In this document: positions 1 to 10,562 of the stretch, piece by piece
Layout: each line of letters starts with the position of its first letter
Position numbering within the stretch: position 1 is the first letter of the stretch
Assembly (NCBI GenBank): GCA_015956445.1
Contig: WIUZ02000006.1
Coordinates: 620,001 to 684,000, forward strand
DNA: 64,000 nt
Source of the DNA: Thelephora terrestris
Lineage: Eukaryota; Basidiomycota; Agaricomycetes; Thelephorales; Thelephoraceae
Direction of reading: 5' to 3'
Program-made: the position numbers and the translations under genes
The notes under the pieces: model-generated
Seen by the model: the letters and a program-made list of their open reading frames with translations, nothing else
Database searches by the model: none
Told to the model about the DNA's origin: nothing

Positions 1-314
1 GTCCTGATCGTAGATCCCCCTTTGCAGAGTGTACCAGAGCTCCTTCTTGATAGGATGCTCCAATTCCCCGAACCTACCCCTCATTTGAAAGATCACCTTC
101 TCGGCGATCATGCACCGAACCCAGAGCTCATTGTCCCAGGTCAACCCCATCAGATAAGGGATCGTCTCCCTGAGACGTTCGGCGTCCACTTGCTGGACAA
201 CCCCCAAGATCTATTGGGAAAGAGTTAGAAATAGTACAACATTATTTCAAACTCCCCCCCACCTGTTCATCGGTGGTATAGGGAACCCCCGCTTCATTGG
301 CGTAGGTCTTACGG

Positions 315-1320
315 TGTCGTGACTGTATTTCGGACACTATCCGGAATCGCGACCTTCTCTCGACTATCGACAACCGCTGTGCGAGGTCTAGATGACTTCT
401 CTCAGCATTCTCGACTGTCCCGATGAGGATTCGCTGTCCCTTCACTTCGCCACATGTCCCTCACTCCCTATTCTCCCTCGCGACTTCCCGACGTTTTCCC
501 TTTCGACCTGCGACTTAGACCTGCGACCTGCGCCCTTCGACCTTAGACCTGCGACCTGCGTTCCCCAGTAGATAGTTTCCCTCAGACTCTTCTTCCCTCA
601 CACCTTGTCCCGATTACGTCCCGACCGTGTCCCGACCATTTCCCGACTCTCCACCACGTCTTGTTTCTTTAGTTTACATTTCCCTATCTCCATTCCCTGC
701 GTCCCGATCACGTCTTGATCGATCGCTCCGCTCTCGACTCTAGGCCTCCCTCTGGTTCACTTTCCAACCACATTCCCTTCCTTCGCTGTTTCCTTCGATC
801 CCTCACCTTCCCTATGTCATAGACGTGTCATTAGGTCTTTTGACATCATTTTGGTTCGTTCCCTTTGGTTCCTTCGTTCTCAGAGTCCCCAGTAGTGTAT
901 ATAAAGACTCCTGTACTCGATAGACCCAGCAATCAATCAGCAGTGTTCCCTCTCTCTCTCTTCCTCTCTCTCTCTCTTCTGAGGCCTAGCCGCGTTACTA
1001 CGGTCCTCCCTTCGGTTCCCTCGTTGTCTTGCCCTCGTTCTTGTCGTCCCTCTGGTCTCTCGTGTCCCACTGGTGTCCCGATTTCAGCCTTGTTGTCCCG
1101 ATGTTTCCCGATGTTTCCCTTAGTTAGCTATCAATAGTTTCGTTCTTTGGTTTCCCTGTTATCTTCCACTTCGTTCCCCCGATTTGCATCGCGACTTTCC
1201 CTCTCATCGTTTATTCCCTTCCTGCAGATCCCCTAGAGGCTCGCGCCTCTAAACCGAGGACCCGACCTTCTAACTGCCATCTCTGCCCTCTCGGACTCCG
1301 AAGGCTTTGTGGCAAGTTCA
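315..1320 (+). mobile_element. Solo LTR, family 1, in exon 1 of element F
   Basis: The 1.0-kb unit begins TGTCGTGACTG and ends GGCAAGTTCA, so it has TG...CA ends. It is flanked by a 4-bp duplication, ACGG (311-314 and 1321-1324). A TATA box lies near 900 (TATATAAAG) with a pyrimidine-rich stretch downstream, as in an LTR promoter. An inverted copy lies at 1627-2667 and a diverged one near 4.6-5.4 kb. No internal retroelement sequence is attached, so it reads as a solo LTR fossil. The retroelement family is not identified. Confidence 0.65.
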
Positions 1321-1626
1321 ACGGGCGGCGGCACGACGGTCAATACAGGAGATGGTGGAGATGCCATTGGCAACTTTGTAGGTGTGGTTGTTTGGGAAAG
1401 ACATGTTGGTAAGATGATGGGGAAGTTGCTGGTGTTGCTGATCAAGGATGGCTCCAAGACGACGTCCTTCTTATAGCCTAGATCGGTGATCCTTCACGTG
1501 ACCTACCTTGACAAACCTCATTGGTCCGGGTCACATCAACTTCCGCCCCTGTACCATCATCATTGGCTTACTACATCAAGCTGACACTTCGGCCCGCGGG
1601 ACGGCCTTGGAAGAACTTTGTTCCGG

Positions 1627-2667
1627 TGAACTTGCCACAAAGCCTTTGGAGTCCGAGAGGGCAGAGATGGCAGTTAGAAGGTCGGGTCCTCGGTTTAGAG
1701 GCGCGAGCCTCTAGGGGATCTGCGGGAAGGGAATAAACGATGAGAGGGAAAGTCGCGATGCAAATCGGGGGAACGAAGTGGAAGATAACAGGGAAACCAA
1801 AGAACGAAACTATTGATAGCTAACTAAGGGAAACGTCGGGAAACGTCGGGAAAACAAGGCTGAAAAGCGGGACACCAGCGGGACACGAGAGACCAGAGGG
1901 ACGACAAGAACGAGGGCGAGACGACAAGGGAACCGAAGGGAGGACCGTAGCAACGCTGCTAGGCCTCAGAAGAGAGAGAGAGAGAGGAAGAGAGAGAGAG
2001 GGAACACTGCTGAGTGATTGATTGCTGGGGTCTATCAAATACAGGGGCCTTTATATACAATACTGGGGGCTCTGAGAACGAAGGGACCAAAGGAAACGAA
2101 CCAAAATGATGTCAAAGGACCTAATGACGCGTCTATGACATAGGGAAGGTGAGGGATCAAAGGAAACAACGAAGGAAAGGAATGCGGTTGGAAAGTGAAC
2201 CAGAGGGAGGCCTAGAGTCGAGAGCGGAGCGATCGATCGAAATGTGATCGGGACGCAGGGAATGGAGATAGGGAAATGTAAACTAAAGAAACAAGTCGTG
2301 ATGGAGGATCAGGAAATGATTGGGACACAATCGGGACAAGTCGGGATGTAATTGGGACACAATCGGGAGGAAACGCAAGGGAACAAAGTCCAAGGGGAAC
2401 TGTCTACTAAGGAACGCAGGTCGCAGGTCTGGGGTCGAAGGGCGCAGGTCGCAGGTCACAGGTCTAAGTCGCAGGTCGAAAGGGAAAATGTCGGGAAGTC
2501 GTGAGGGAGAATAGGCAGAGAGGGAAGTGTGGCAAAGTGAAGGGACAGCGAATCCTCGTCGGGACAGTCGAGAATGCTGAGGGAAGTCATCCAGACCTCA
2601 CGCAGCGGTTGTCGATACTCAAGAGAAGGTCGCGATTCCGGATAGTGTCCGAAATATGGTCACAACA
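1627..2667 (-). mobile_element. Solo LTR, family 1, inverted copy in element F
   Basis: This is the reverse complement of the 315-1320 LTR, ending TGAACTTGCC at 1627 and GTCACAACA at 2667. Flanks are CCGG and CAGG, a 4-bp duplication with one mismatch. Together with the first copy it makes a 2.3-kb near-palindrome around a 306-bp spacer of element F sequence. Because each copy has its own target site, they are two separate insertions. Confidence 0.6.
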
Positions 2668-3021
2668 CAGGAACACCTAGAACACGTGCGCACTAAAAAT
2701 AGGTCTCATGACCTTTACGAACCCCTTTACGACCCTGATGACTCATTTATGACATCACGATAACAACCAACCCTGGACCCTGATCACACACGTGGACAGT
2801 CACATCACAGTCTCCTAACCAGAGGAAGGAATCACCATTATTCAGAAGGAGTGCCTTAGACTCCTTTTGTTTAGCCCAGCGAATGTGGAAGTAGCCGTTA
2901 GCGTGAAACGCCGGTGAATCTGTAATCCCTCATGTCCCATGAGTCTAGGCCCGACCTCCTCATGTTCGGACGTACGTTGAGGTTGCCACTATTCCGTGAT
3001 GCTGTTACCGCCTACAGACAA

Positions 3022-3102
3022 CAAGGGATGATGCATGGTCCCTTATCTCGGAGCCGCTCGAAAATTGCACGAAGCAATGAGAGGTTTCCACCTGACCCTT
3101 GG
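3022..3102 (-). repeat. Conserved CAAGGG/CCCTTG hairpin of type 2 element F
   Basis: The outer arms CAAGGG (3022-3027) and CCCTTG (3096-3101) enclose a loop with an inner stem, ATTGC/GCAAT. The same outer arms, with a TTGTTGTC tail on one side, occur in elements A, B, C, E and G although the inner sequence differs between types 1 and 2. Confidence 0.6.
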
Positions 3103-3704
3103 GTGTGATCCCCAGGTACGAACTTTAATGACCCCATGCCCCTCTTTCTTTTAGGACTAGTGTTATCTTTACCCCTATGTTTCATGCGGACATCTCTTAT
3201 CTTTTATGCAATCCTTCACACGCTAGTAAGGCCCTTTGTCCTTTATTCTCCCATGCTTCATATTTGTTTGCTTCCCTTACTTAGCGTTCCCACACTCCTT
3301 ATCTCCCTTTGTTCGGACTTGATAAGGGTATATTAGGGTATTGACGTCATGGCCACTCCTTTAGTATAAGTAGCAACTGTGGCTGTATCGTAGTACCTTA
3401 GTTTTGTTACCTCAGGAAATCCTCTGCCCTTCTCAGCCCAGTTGCAGTTAAGGACAAGTCAGAGTTTCTTGTTTGATCCAAGACATCCCCCATCTGCTCT
3501 CCCTCCCGCTCTGCGCATCAACTGCGCCTCGTAACTATAGAACCCCAGCGTTCATATTAGAACACCTCGAGCGTCCAGTCGATCACCTGGTGGAGTCATC
3601 AATCCTGTTGTAGGGATAAACCCTTGTTGGTTAAACCGAACAAAGTACGGTTTAGGTTGGGTTTCTCTTTAGGATTTTGACCTGACTTGTAGTGACCTTG
3701 GACA

Positions 3705-4487
3705 CACTGGGGGCAAGGGGTCACTTACCCAGCAGATACATTGTGATTACATTGTGATTTTTTAGACAATGTGTCCAGCCTGTGGCCAGGAGGTACATGC
3801 TGAGTTCTTTTACAAAGTACCCATCAATGTGACCACAATGTGGCCAGTGGGTCCATGCAGGATACATTGTAAAAGTATCCATCAAAGCGGCCACTGGGCA
3901 CTTTGTGAAAGAAACCCCTGGTTTCTTTCACAATTTTGTTCACAATGTATCCTACTGGGTGCCTGAGCCACTCATTCAGAGTTCTTTCAAAAAGTACCTA
4001 GCAATGCGACCAAAATGTCCCCAAGGGGGTCTTCTTAATGTTTTCACAATGAACTCTCAATGTGGTTGGATTTCACAACAAACTCTCAAAGAAAAAATTG
4101 AGTATCTGGTTAAATACTTTGTGGACACATTGCTGGATACTTTCTGAAAGAACTCTGAATGAGTGGCTCAGGCACCCAGTAGGATACATTGTGAACAAAA
4201 TTGTGAAAGAAACCAGGGGTTTCTTTCACAAAGTGCCCAGTGGCCGCTTTTATGGATACTTTTACAATGTATCCTGCATGGACCCACAGGGCACATTGTG
4301 ATCGAATTGATGGGCACTTTGTAAAAGTGATCAAGATGGACCCACTGGCCACATTGTGGTCGCATTGATGGGTACTTTGTAAAAGAACTCAGCATGTACC
4401 TCCTGGCCACAGGCTGGACACATTGTCTAAAAAATCACAATGTAATCACAATGTATCTGCTGGGTAAGTGACCCCTTGCCCCCAGTG
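3705..4487. mobile_element. CACTG MITE in element F, 783 bp, TSD ACA
   Basis: The unit runs from CACTGGGGGCAAGGGG to CCCCTTGCCCCCAGTG and is an inverted repeat along most of its length. A 3-bp duplication ACA flanks it (3702-3704 and 4488-4490). The matching empty site survives in element G near 31727-31729 (opposite strand), which has a single ACA. It encodes nothing convincing. CACTA-type transposases are the likely movers, given the CACT ends and 3-bp duplications. Confidence 0.85.
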
Positions 4488-4604
4488 ACAACCTACCGGA
4501 AGAATAGAGACGTGATCGTTCTCTCACAAGCTAGTTGGACTAGTGAGTACTCTGCGGAGTCGGCTCAGTGCACTGGTAGTTGTTGGGGTAGAGTTGCCCT
4601 GACA

Positions 4605-5400
4605 TAACGATGAGAACTTCAGAATGACGATGAGAACTTTGGGAGGTCAGGATCTTTGGGATGACGACAGGATGCTGGAGACGACGACGAGAACGCAGGG
4701 ACGCAGGTATGATGACGAGACGATAGGAAAGGCACAGGAGACTATAGGGAGACGACAACGACGAGAGGAGAACGATAGGGAGAGGAAAACATGGGAATCA
4801 GTCCCCTGGATTGGTCTCTGCTGAGTCTATCAAATACAGAGGCTTATATACTAATCTAGGAGGCTCTGAGAATGTAGGAAGCAAGAGGGAACGAACCAAA
4901 TGATGTCAAAAGACCTAATGACAAGTCTATGACATAGGGAGGGCAAGGGATCAAAGGGAACGACCAAGGAAAGAGATGTGGTTGAGAAATGAACCAAAAG
5001 GGAATGATCGAGCATAGGGATCGAGAGATTGAGGGGAATGGTGTAGGGAGATATCGCGAAGGTATAGGGAAGTCGGGAGAAGATATAGGGAGGGGTTGTG
5101 AATGGTGTAGTGTTGGGAGGGATATAGGGAGGTCGGGGGGGGGGGGGGGGGGGTAGCGAGAGATAGGGAGAATACTAAAACATCGGGAAAGTCGCGAAGC
5201 ATTGGGATGAGTAGGTTAGTATAGGGAAGGGAGTAGTGAGGTGAAGGGATATATAAGGGTATGTAGGGAAGTATAGGGAGGGGTAGGGAGGTATAGAGAG
5301 TATAGAAACATCGCGAAATGTCGTGAAGCATCCCGAGGGAAAGGGATGTAGGAAACGTTGCCAACAAGTACTCCAGAGAATGGAGGCATGTCACCGAGGA
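4605..5400 (-). mobile_element. Diverged family 1 LTR fragment
   Basis: Stretches between about 4810 and 5010 match the minus-orientation LTR at 1627-2667, including the TATA region and the block around TGATGTCAAAAGACCTAATG. The rest is purine-rich low-complexity sequence with a 19-G run (5135-5153). Element F inserted at its left side. The right boundary near 5400 is uncertain. Confidence 0.45.
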
Positions 5401-5817
5401 TGTGGGTCAGCTTGGTAGCTGGGACTGCTTATGTAATAAAGTTTATTTAATTGCCAAAAATTCCAGAATATTTCCACATGCTTATATAATCAAAAATATT
5501 GGATTGTTTGAAATTGCAATTGAATTTCCAAAAAAAGAAATTTTGATGGCTTAGATAAGCAGGTCATGTGATTTGCTAAAAGCAATATTTGGGGGGATTA
5601 TGTAAGTAGGTCATGTGACTTACCAGGACAGGGAGTTTTGATGGCTTATATAAGCAACTTAAGAAGGGTTTGGAATGAAATTACCCAAAAAGGAAATTCC
5701 TTTTTGAGTAATAATTTCTAAAATAGGAATTTTTTTTTCAAAATAATTCCCAAAAAATTTTGAATTTTGAATTTAGTAAATTTTTTTAGTAGTTTTTACT
5801 TTTAGTAACTTCATTTT

Positions 5818-6021
5818 CATCAGGAAATTTACAAATGTGCTGATCATGCTGAAACCAGCACGTTAAGCGGGTTTTAGCACGTAAAGCATGTCAAGCATGC
5901 TGTAAATACAGCACAAGCGGGTTTTTCCAAGCATGTCAAGCACATTTTAGCACTGATTTTATTACATTTTCAGCACAATTAAGCATACAGCACGATCAGC
6001 ACATAAGTAAATTTCCCGATG
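5818..6021. mobile_element. Small MITE (204 bp) with CATCRGGAAATTTAC-type ends, TSD TT
   Basis: The ends CATCAGGAAATTTAC and GTAAATTTCCCGATG are inverted repeats; next inside lie GTGCTGATC and GATCAGCAC. The element is absent from the otherwise matching foldback arm 2 (near 29865), which preserves the empty site CATTTTGG, so TT is duplicated. The interior is rich in variants of AGCACGTTAAGC. It does not resemble the CACTG MITEs. Confidence 0.75.
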
Positions 6022-6235
6022 TTGGTAATTTCTATTTTTAATAATTCCCTTTTGATAATATTTGCTTTTAGTAGTTTTTATTTTTAATAGCTTCTGTTTT
6101 TAGTAGGTTCCATTTTTAATGGTTTCTATTTTTAGTGGTTTCCATTTTTAGTAGTTTTAAAATCATTTTGTTATTCAGATTACTTAATAAGGCATATTTC
6201 TGTTTGTGGTCCTCACTATAACCTAAAGTAGTTCA

Positions 6236-6360
6236 CCTAACCTGACTTAGTCTAACATAACCTAGCCTAACCTGACCTAACCTAACCTAGAACAATCCAC
6301 CTAACCTAGAACAATCCACCTAACCTACCCTAACCTAACCTAACCTAACCTAAAGTAGTC
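6236..6360. repeat. CCTAA repeat tract, TTAGG-like
   Basis: Irregular tandem copies of CCTAA (TTAGG on the other strand) lie inside foldback arm 1; the matching tract in arm 2 is longer and more regular. The 5-bp unit differs from the 6-bp TTAGGG telomere repeat usual in fungi. The tract belongs to a mobile repeat, so it is not evidence of a telomere. Confidence 0.7.
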
Positions 6361-6763
6361 CACCTAACCTAACCCTGACGTAATCCATCTGTACTAACCC
6401 AACATAGTCCATCTAAACCAACCTAACATAGTCTGCCTAACCTGATCTCATGCAGTCCACCTAACCTGACATTGACTAACCTAACTTAATCTACAGGAGG
6501 GTTAGTCTAAACTTGAACATAACCTGACTGGACCTCACCCAGCTTGCCAGTGCATGGCTTGGGTTTTTGAAACATAACATAAATTGTACTGTTCCATATT
6601 CCACATCCAACCACACTCAAGGGCACCTACTGTGCTGAACTTACAAGCTGGTGGACTTACAAGCCTGTGGATCTAGGGGCTAGTGGGGATGTGTCTGTCC
6701 TCTCAAACACTTGGATACCACTGCACCCCATGTTCTGTGCTGGCTTATCCACTCAACTGGACC

Positions 6764-6935
6764 TGTTGAACTTGCTGAACACTCCAGGTAGTCGGATACC
6801 CTAGAAAGAGTGAACAAGCAGTTGAGGTGGGTACCGGTTGAGTGTTGAATTCTGTACGACCACCGGAACAGAAGATCTGTTCAGAGATGCCCGAAGATGT
6901 CTGGAGAATCGCCGGGGAACACCGCGACGACTAGA
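6764..6935. other. Fragment of a TGTTG-ended LTR-like repeat
   Basis: This piece begins TGTTGAACTTG. Reversing the inversion would place it next to the reverse complement of 35115-34902 and 31612-30874, giving one unit with TGTTG...CAACA ends and element G nested in it. No coding region is seen. Flanks do not give a clean target duplication, so the LTR label is tentative. Confidence 0.3.
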
Positions 6936-6944
6936 CACTGGGGG
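6936..6944. mobile_element. Nine-base tip of a CACTG MITE beside element A
   Basis: CACTGGGGG abuts element A at 6945. The last five bases (GGGGG) pair with CCCCC at 35608-35612 as one exchanged 5-bp TSD. The AGA before the tip (6933-6935) pairs with TCT at 35113-35115. So this is the missing end of the MITE at 35116-35612. Confidence 0.7.
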
Positions 6945-7229
6945 TGTGATGATTTCGCCGTTTACCCCCTTTCATTTCCACTATTTAACGCCTCATCACC
7001 ACTAAGTCAGTTGGTGCCCTGCCCTAAACACGGCGGTAAACTGTTTATTATGCAGTATGCTCTATGCCTAACGACTCAAAGTCCAATACGTGGAACGTGC
7101 TACTAGTCAAGATACCCCAGAAGACCCGAGGTATAATACGTGAACATGTACCGGCGGACCTTCACATGAAGATCCCCCCTACCTGGCCCTCCGTTGCCCC
7201 TGGACGACTAGTAGATATTCAGGCTACCG

Positions 7230-7306
7230 ACAACAAGGGATGTATTAATAAGCGTCGCGCGCTGACCTCTCGCAGAAGTCAACCGGCTTATTAATCTGAC
7301 CCTTGG
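7230..7306 (-). repeat. Conserved hairpin of element A
   Basis: The outer arms CAAGGG/CCCTTG enclose ATTAATAAGC and GCTTATTAAT, with a third pairing (GTTGAC with GGTCAGC) around the loop. It lies in the 3' region downstream of the stop codon of the element's gene and is followed on the minus strand by the conserved TTGTTGTC. Confidence 0.65.
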
Positions 7307-7404
7307 ATTGGACTTATGAAAACAATTATGTTTTACGACTCATGGATCACACGCAATAAACAAAATAGAAGATTCATTGGAAGCCAATAGTACAAAAGAG
7401 TTAT

Positions 7405-8669
7405 CTAATCAATATCTCTTCGGATCCTTTGTACTACTTCCAATGCCGATCTCACCAACTCCTCATTCAACCAATTCTGCTCCCGGATCTCGTTCGGGTC
7501 CACGTCCGACAAGTCATCGTAATCTGGAAGCTCCGTATCAGAGTTTGGTTCACTATCGGGAACGAACTCGGCGTACGGATCGTACTCCAGAGCAGGCCAT
7601 TGACAGCGACTACCCCAAGGAGTAGAAACGAACTCAGGACGAGGGGTGTCCCTACGGACGACTCCTACGTTCTGATAGAATTTGTCGCTCCCAATCTCAA
7701 TGACCTCATCGTCGATGGGAACCAACCTGTTCTCGTGACGGACCAACAAACGAGCGGGCAGCGACTCAGCCTGATTAGGGATGATCGGCGACCCGGCCCG
7801 ATGCAGAACCTCTTCCCCTTCTTCCTCCTCGACTCGGACCTCCGGCTCATTACACCTCCTCTGGAGATCCCGGACTTCTCCGGTCAACTTGGAGACACGG
7901 CGGGTAAGGCGAACCTAAAAACGAATAGGGTTAGAAGACATTAAAAACCTTCAACCCCTACCCGTTACCTTATCGTCCTCCAATTCTCCGGTCTTGGTAA
8001 CCAGAGCCCGGACCAAGTCCTTAAGAGTGGTCACCTCTCCCTAAAGGAAATGTTGGGTTAGAAAAGTCAATTATCTCCCGACCCCACATTTACCTTTAGC
8101 AAATCAATATCGGCCCCCTGCCGAACAATACTATCCTCCTGCCCATGAATGACACCCTGCATATCCTCTTTCCAATTCTCCAAGGCTTCTATCTCCTCGC
8201 GACGACCATCAATACGCTCGTTGACGTGAGCCACTTCGTCCATTAACATGGACCCAACGTTCCCCGTATGGAGAACGCTGGCCTCCAACACGGAGTTGAA
8301 GGTCTCGTTGGCCTCAGTCACGAACTCTACACCCCTATTGAGGAGTTCGTTCGCATATGGGTTGGTCTCGATACGCGCCAACTTGCGCCGAGACACCCTT
8401 CGAGCGGCTTGGAAAAAGTCTCTGAAACCTAAAAGGAGTTAGCTTGACTTCCTAAATCGGAATGCGCAAGCAGGGCCCCCACCTAAGTCAGAGAACCCTT
8501 CCTTAGGGTCGGCGGTGGCGGTCCGGTCCATAACGGCTCCCAAAGTAGGATAAGGGCGGGAAGGATCCCGACGGGCATGGGAGAAGCGGTCGATGTTGAA
8601 GTTGTTCTCCTGAACAGGAGAGTAGGAAGAAGAACGACGAGTGGGAACACGAGTTTGAGCACGAGGCAT
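7405..8669 (-). CDS. Type 1 element gene (copy A), coiled-coil protein with acidic tail
   Basis: The start chosen is the MPRAQTR methionine at 8669, about 70 nt downstream of a TATA box (GGTTATATACC on the plus strand); the stop is at 7405. About four exons are separated by short GT-AG introns. Visible parts are a short basic N-terminal segment, a helical middle (SRRKLARIETNPY to the heptad-like stretch ending TKTGELEDDK), a basic TRRVSKLTGEVRDLQRR helix, the motif RLVPIDDEVIEI, and an acidic tail containing PNSDTELPDYDDLSDVDPN. I do not recognise a family or an enzymatic motif. A structural or DNA/RNA-binding role for the element is possible but only inferred. The reading frames appear open throughout, so this may be the best-preserved type 1 gene here. 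Confidence 0.6.
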
Positions 8670-9364
8670 GTTGGCTGTGAGTAACAAAGGGAGGTTTGTT
8701 GAGAGACCCAGTCATCCAACCCCCTTTGGTTATATACCAAATGCCACGCCCCTTCCACGACTCAGGAGTTGAGTCATCTTTTCTATTGTTTACTGCGCAT
8801 GACCCACATGACATCATATGCCCCTATTTCTTAGTTATATGCTCCCCTTTTGCCATTGGCTGTTAGTCAGTCATACCCACATTCCTTCCGAACATTCCCA
8901 GGCTACGTCATGCTTTGTAACTGCTTTGTAATGCTCTCAAATTGCTATTGGCCACCACACTTCCGTTTATCAGCTGATAATTTGTAGCATTAGTCACCAC
9001 GTAACGCACAGACCATGCAGTGCTGTGCACGGACCATGTTTGTCTGTGTTTGTATCTTTAGGATAGTTACATGTCACTGTCACGTCACAAATCTAAGTAG
9101 TATATATACTCAGAGTAGTTTAGCCTGTACTCCTTAGATTTGTTATCATCAGACTCTCCGTGACCTCTATTGCTGTGTGCTTAGAGCAAGAGTGCCTGAA
9201 GACCCTTGTCTCCTTCTTTCTCCTCTTCTCCAATCTAGTCTGTGAAGAGACTTCCGATATCCCTGGGTTTGCAACAGGGTTATAACTGTGTATTTGACCC
9301 CTGTGTGTGATAGGTTTGGATAGCAAGAGTGCTATTGAACTGTAGAGGTCGCGTCGGCCTGACA

Positions 9365-9511
9365 CCCACCAATCAAATTGAGGGCAAAGTGGTGGGTAAG
9401 TTTTGAATTTGTTCACAATGAACCCACTGGGTAAAATCTGAGTAAATTGTTGAAAAACTCTCAAAAAACCCTCAATTTGCCTGCTGGGTAAGTAGGGGTC
9501 TGCCCCCAGTG
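9365..9511. mobile_element. Right piece of a CACTG MITE cut by the inversion
   Basis: This is the end of a MITE related to 12627-13292, from CCCACCAATCAAATTG to GCCCCCAGTG. Its other part is at 38744-39325. The 3-bp duplication is TCA here (9512-9514) and TGA at 39326-39328, which are reverse complements, as expected for one insertion split by an inversion. Confidence 0.75.
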
Positions 9512-9758
9512 TCAGTCCTTGACGCCAGCGTTGTTCATACAAGCAACGTTGGTGTTATGTTGATGGACAAGATAGCTCATGTAAATGAGTGAGTTGATGG
9601 TCACCGCAAAGAGATTGAGAAGTTGGAGAAGGAGTACTTCGGATTCCAGGAATGGTCGTTGAAGACCGAGGATGAACAACAATAACAGGGCATGGCAATT
9701 GACAAGTTGAAGGTAAGAAAGGTCAGGTCGGGAGTAATTGACTCTTCTAACCCAATCT

Positions 9759-10259
9759 CACTGGGGGCAAGGGCACCTGGAATCAGTGATTACATCTCAA
9801 TTACATGGTGAGCTCATGTGCACTTTTCAATAATTGTGATTGCCGATTCCAGGTTGATTACATTTCAAATGTTACCTTGACATGTAATCCAGCCAATGTC
9901 CACCAATTCCATTTGAAATGCTCTCAACAAATGTTTCTGGGATGCTTTTGACCTGTCAGCAAAAATGATACTGCAATGTAGTCAACATGTTCTTCAATCG
10001 TCCGAGATGTAATCTAAATGTGCTCAAAAACATGAGATGTTTTCACAATGTGCCCAGTGGGCACATTCAGGAAACATTGCTTGGGAACATTTTGAGGAAA
10101 TTTCAAATGGAGTTGGTGGGCACAGTTGAATTACATGTCAAGGTAACATTTTAAATGTAATCAACCTGTAATTGGCAATTACAATCATTGAAAAGTGCAC
10201 ATGAACCCACCATGTAATCAAGATGTAATCACTGATTCCAGGTGCCCCTGCCCCCAGTG
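9759..10259. mobile_element. CACTG MITE (CACCTGGAATC family), TSD TCT
   Basis: The unit runs from CACTGGGGGCAAGGGCACC to GTGCCCCTGCCCCCAGTG and is palindromic along its 0.5 kb. TCT flanks both sides (9756-9758 and 10260-10262). The same family recurs at 21592, 27250, 28443 and 35116. It sits in a probable intron of element B. Confidence 0.85.
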
Positions 10260-10562
10260 TCTTTCTTTATGGAGAGGTGATCACGTTGAAGGACTTGATC
10301 CAGGGTTTGGTTACCCAGACGAACTTGATCCCAAGTTTGGTTGATCAAGTTGGTCATTGGAGGATGACAGGGTAAGGGGTAGGGGTAGAAGATATTTGTC
10401 ATCATTCTAACCCTTTCCCTTTTAGGTTCATCTTACCTGTCGTGTCGTGGAGTTGACTGGAGAAGTCCATGATCTCCAGAGGAGGTGTGAAGGAGAGGAG
10501 GCTCGAGTTGAGGAAGAGGAGTTGAGGATTCCGGAGCGGGCTGAGTCTCCGCCTGCTCATTT

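Larger units (their letters stand above)
1..4604 (-). mobile_element. Type 2 TGTCA element F, truncated by the window edge
   Basis: This is a minus-strand relative of element G (31613-34901). It starts at 4604 with TGTCAGGG and runs left past the window edge. Parts seen are the 5' leader (4604 to about 2668), the promoter and first exon region (about 1626-1321, ATG near 1404), and a later exon (about 230 to 1). The later exon matches the part of the G gene whose product contains HLMGLTWDDELWVR. The plus-strand flank at 4605-4609 is TAACG, but the other end lies outside the window, so the target duplication cannot be confirmed. Three elements are nested in it: a CACTG MITE and two solo LTRs. 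It appears broken, mainly by these insertions, and is older than G. Confidence 0.7.
5478..6763. repeat. Arm 1 of a large foldback element with TTAGG-like repeats
   Basis: This AT-rich unit is nearly identical to 29527-30648, now in direct orientation. Undoing the inversion described in the findings puts the two units in inverted orientation about a palindromic centre (30648-30873), so they are probably the two arms of one foldback element. It holds many Tn-rich TTTTTAGTAG motifs, a CCTAA-repeat tract and a small nested MITE. No coding potential was seen. The precise outer boundary is unclear. Confidence 0.55.
6945..9364 (-). mobile_element. Type 1 TGTCA element A, 2.4 kb
   Basis: It reads on the minus strand from TGTCAGGCCGACG (9364) to CATCACA (6945). 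Parts in order are a leader of about 690 bp with TATA boxes, one multi-exon gene (8669-7405), and a 3' region with the conserved hairpin. There are no LTRs and no transposase. The two flanking pentamers (GGGGG at 6940-6944, CCCAC at 9365-9369) do not match each other. Each matches a flank of element C instead, showing that A and C are recombination partners. The element looks whole. Confidence 0.75.

Noticed and set aside
6236-6360. CCTAA tract as a telomere or chromosome end
   Set aside because: It lies inside a repeated unit found twice, with unrelated sequence on both sides, and the unit is 5 bp rather than the usual fungal 6 bp.
7377-7944. Plus-strand ORFs over the element A gene
   Set aside because: They are opposite-strand shadows of the acidic tail exon, whose minus frame is conserved in copies C and E.
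6945-9364. Element A as a retrotransposon with its own LTRs
   Set aside because: The two ends are different sequences with no terminal direct repeat, and the gene keeps introns. The class was left open.
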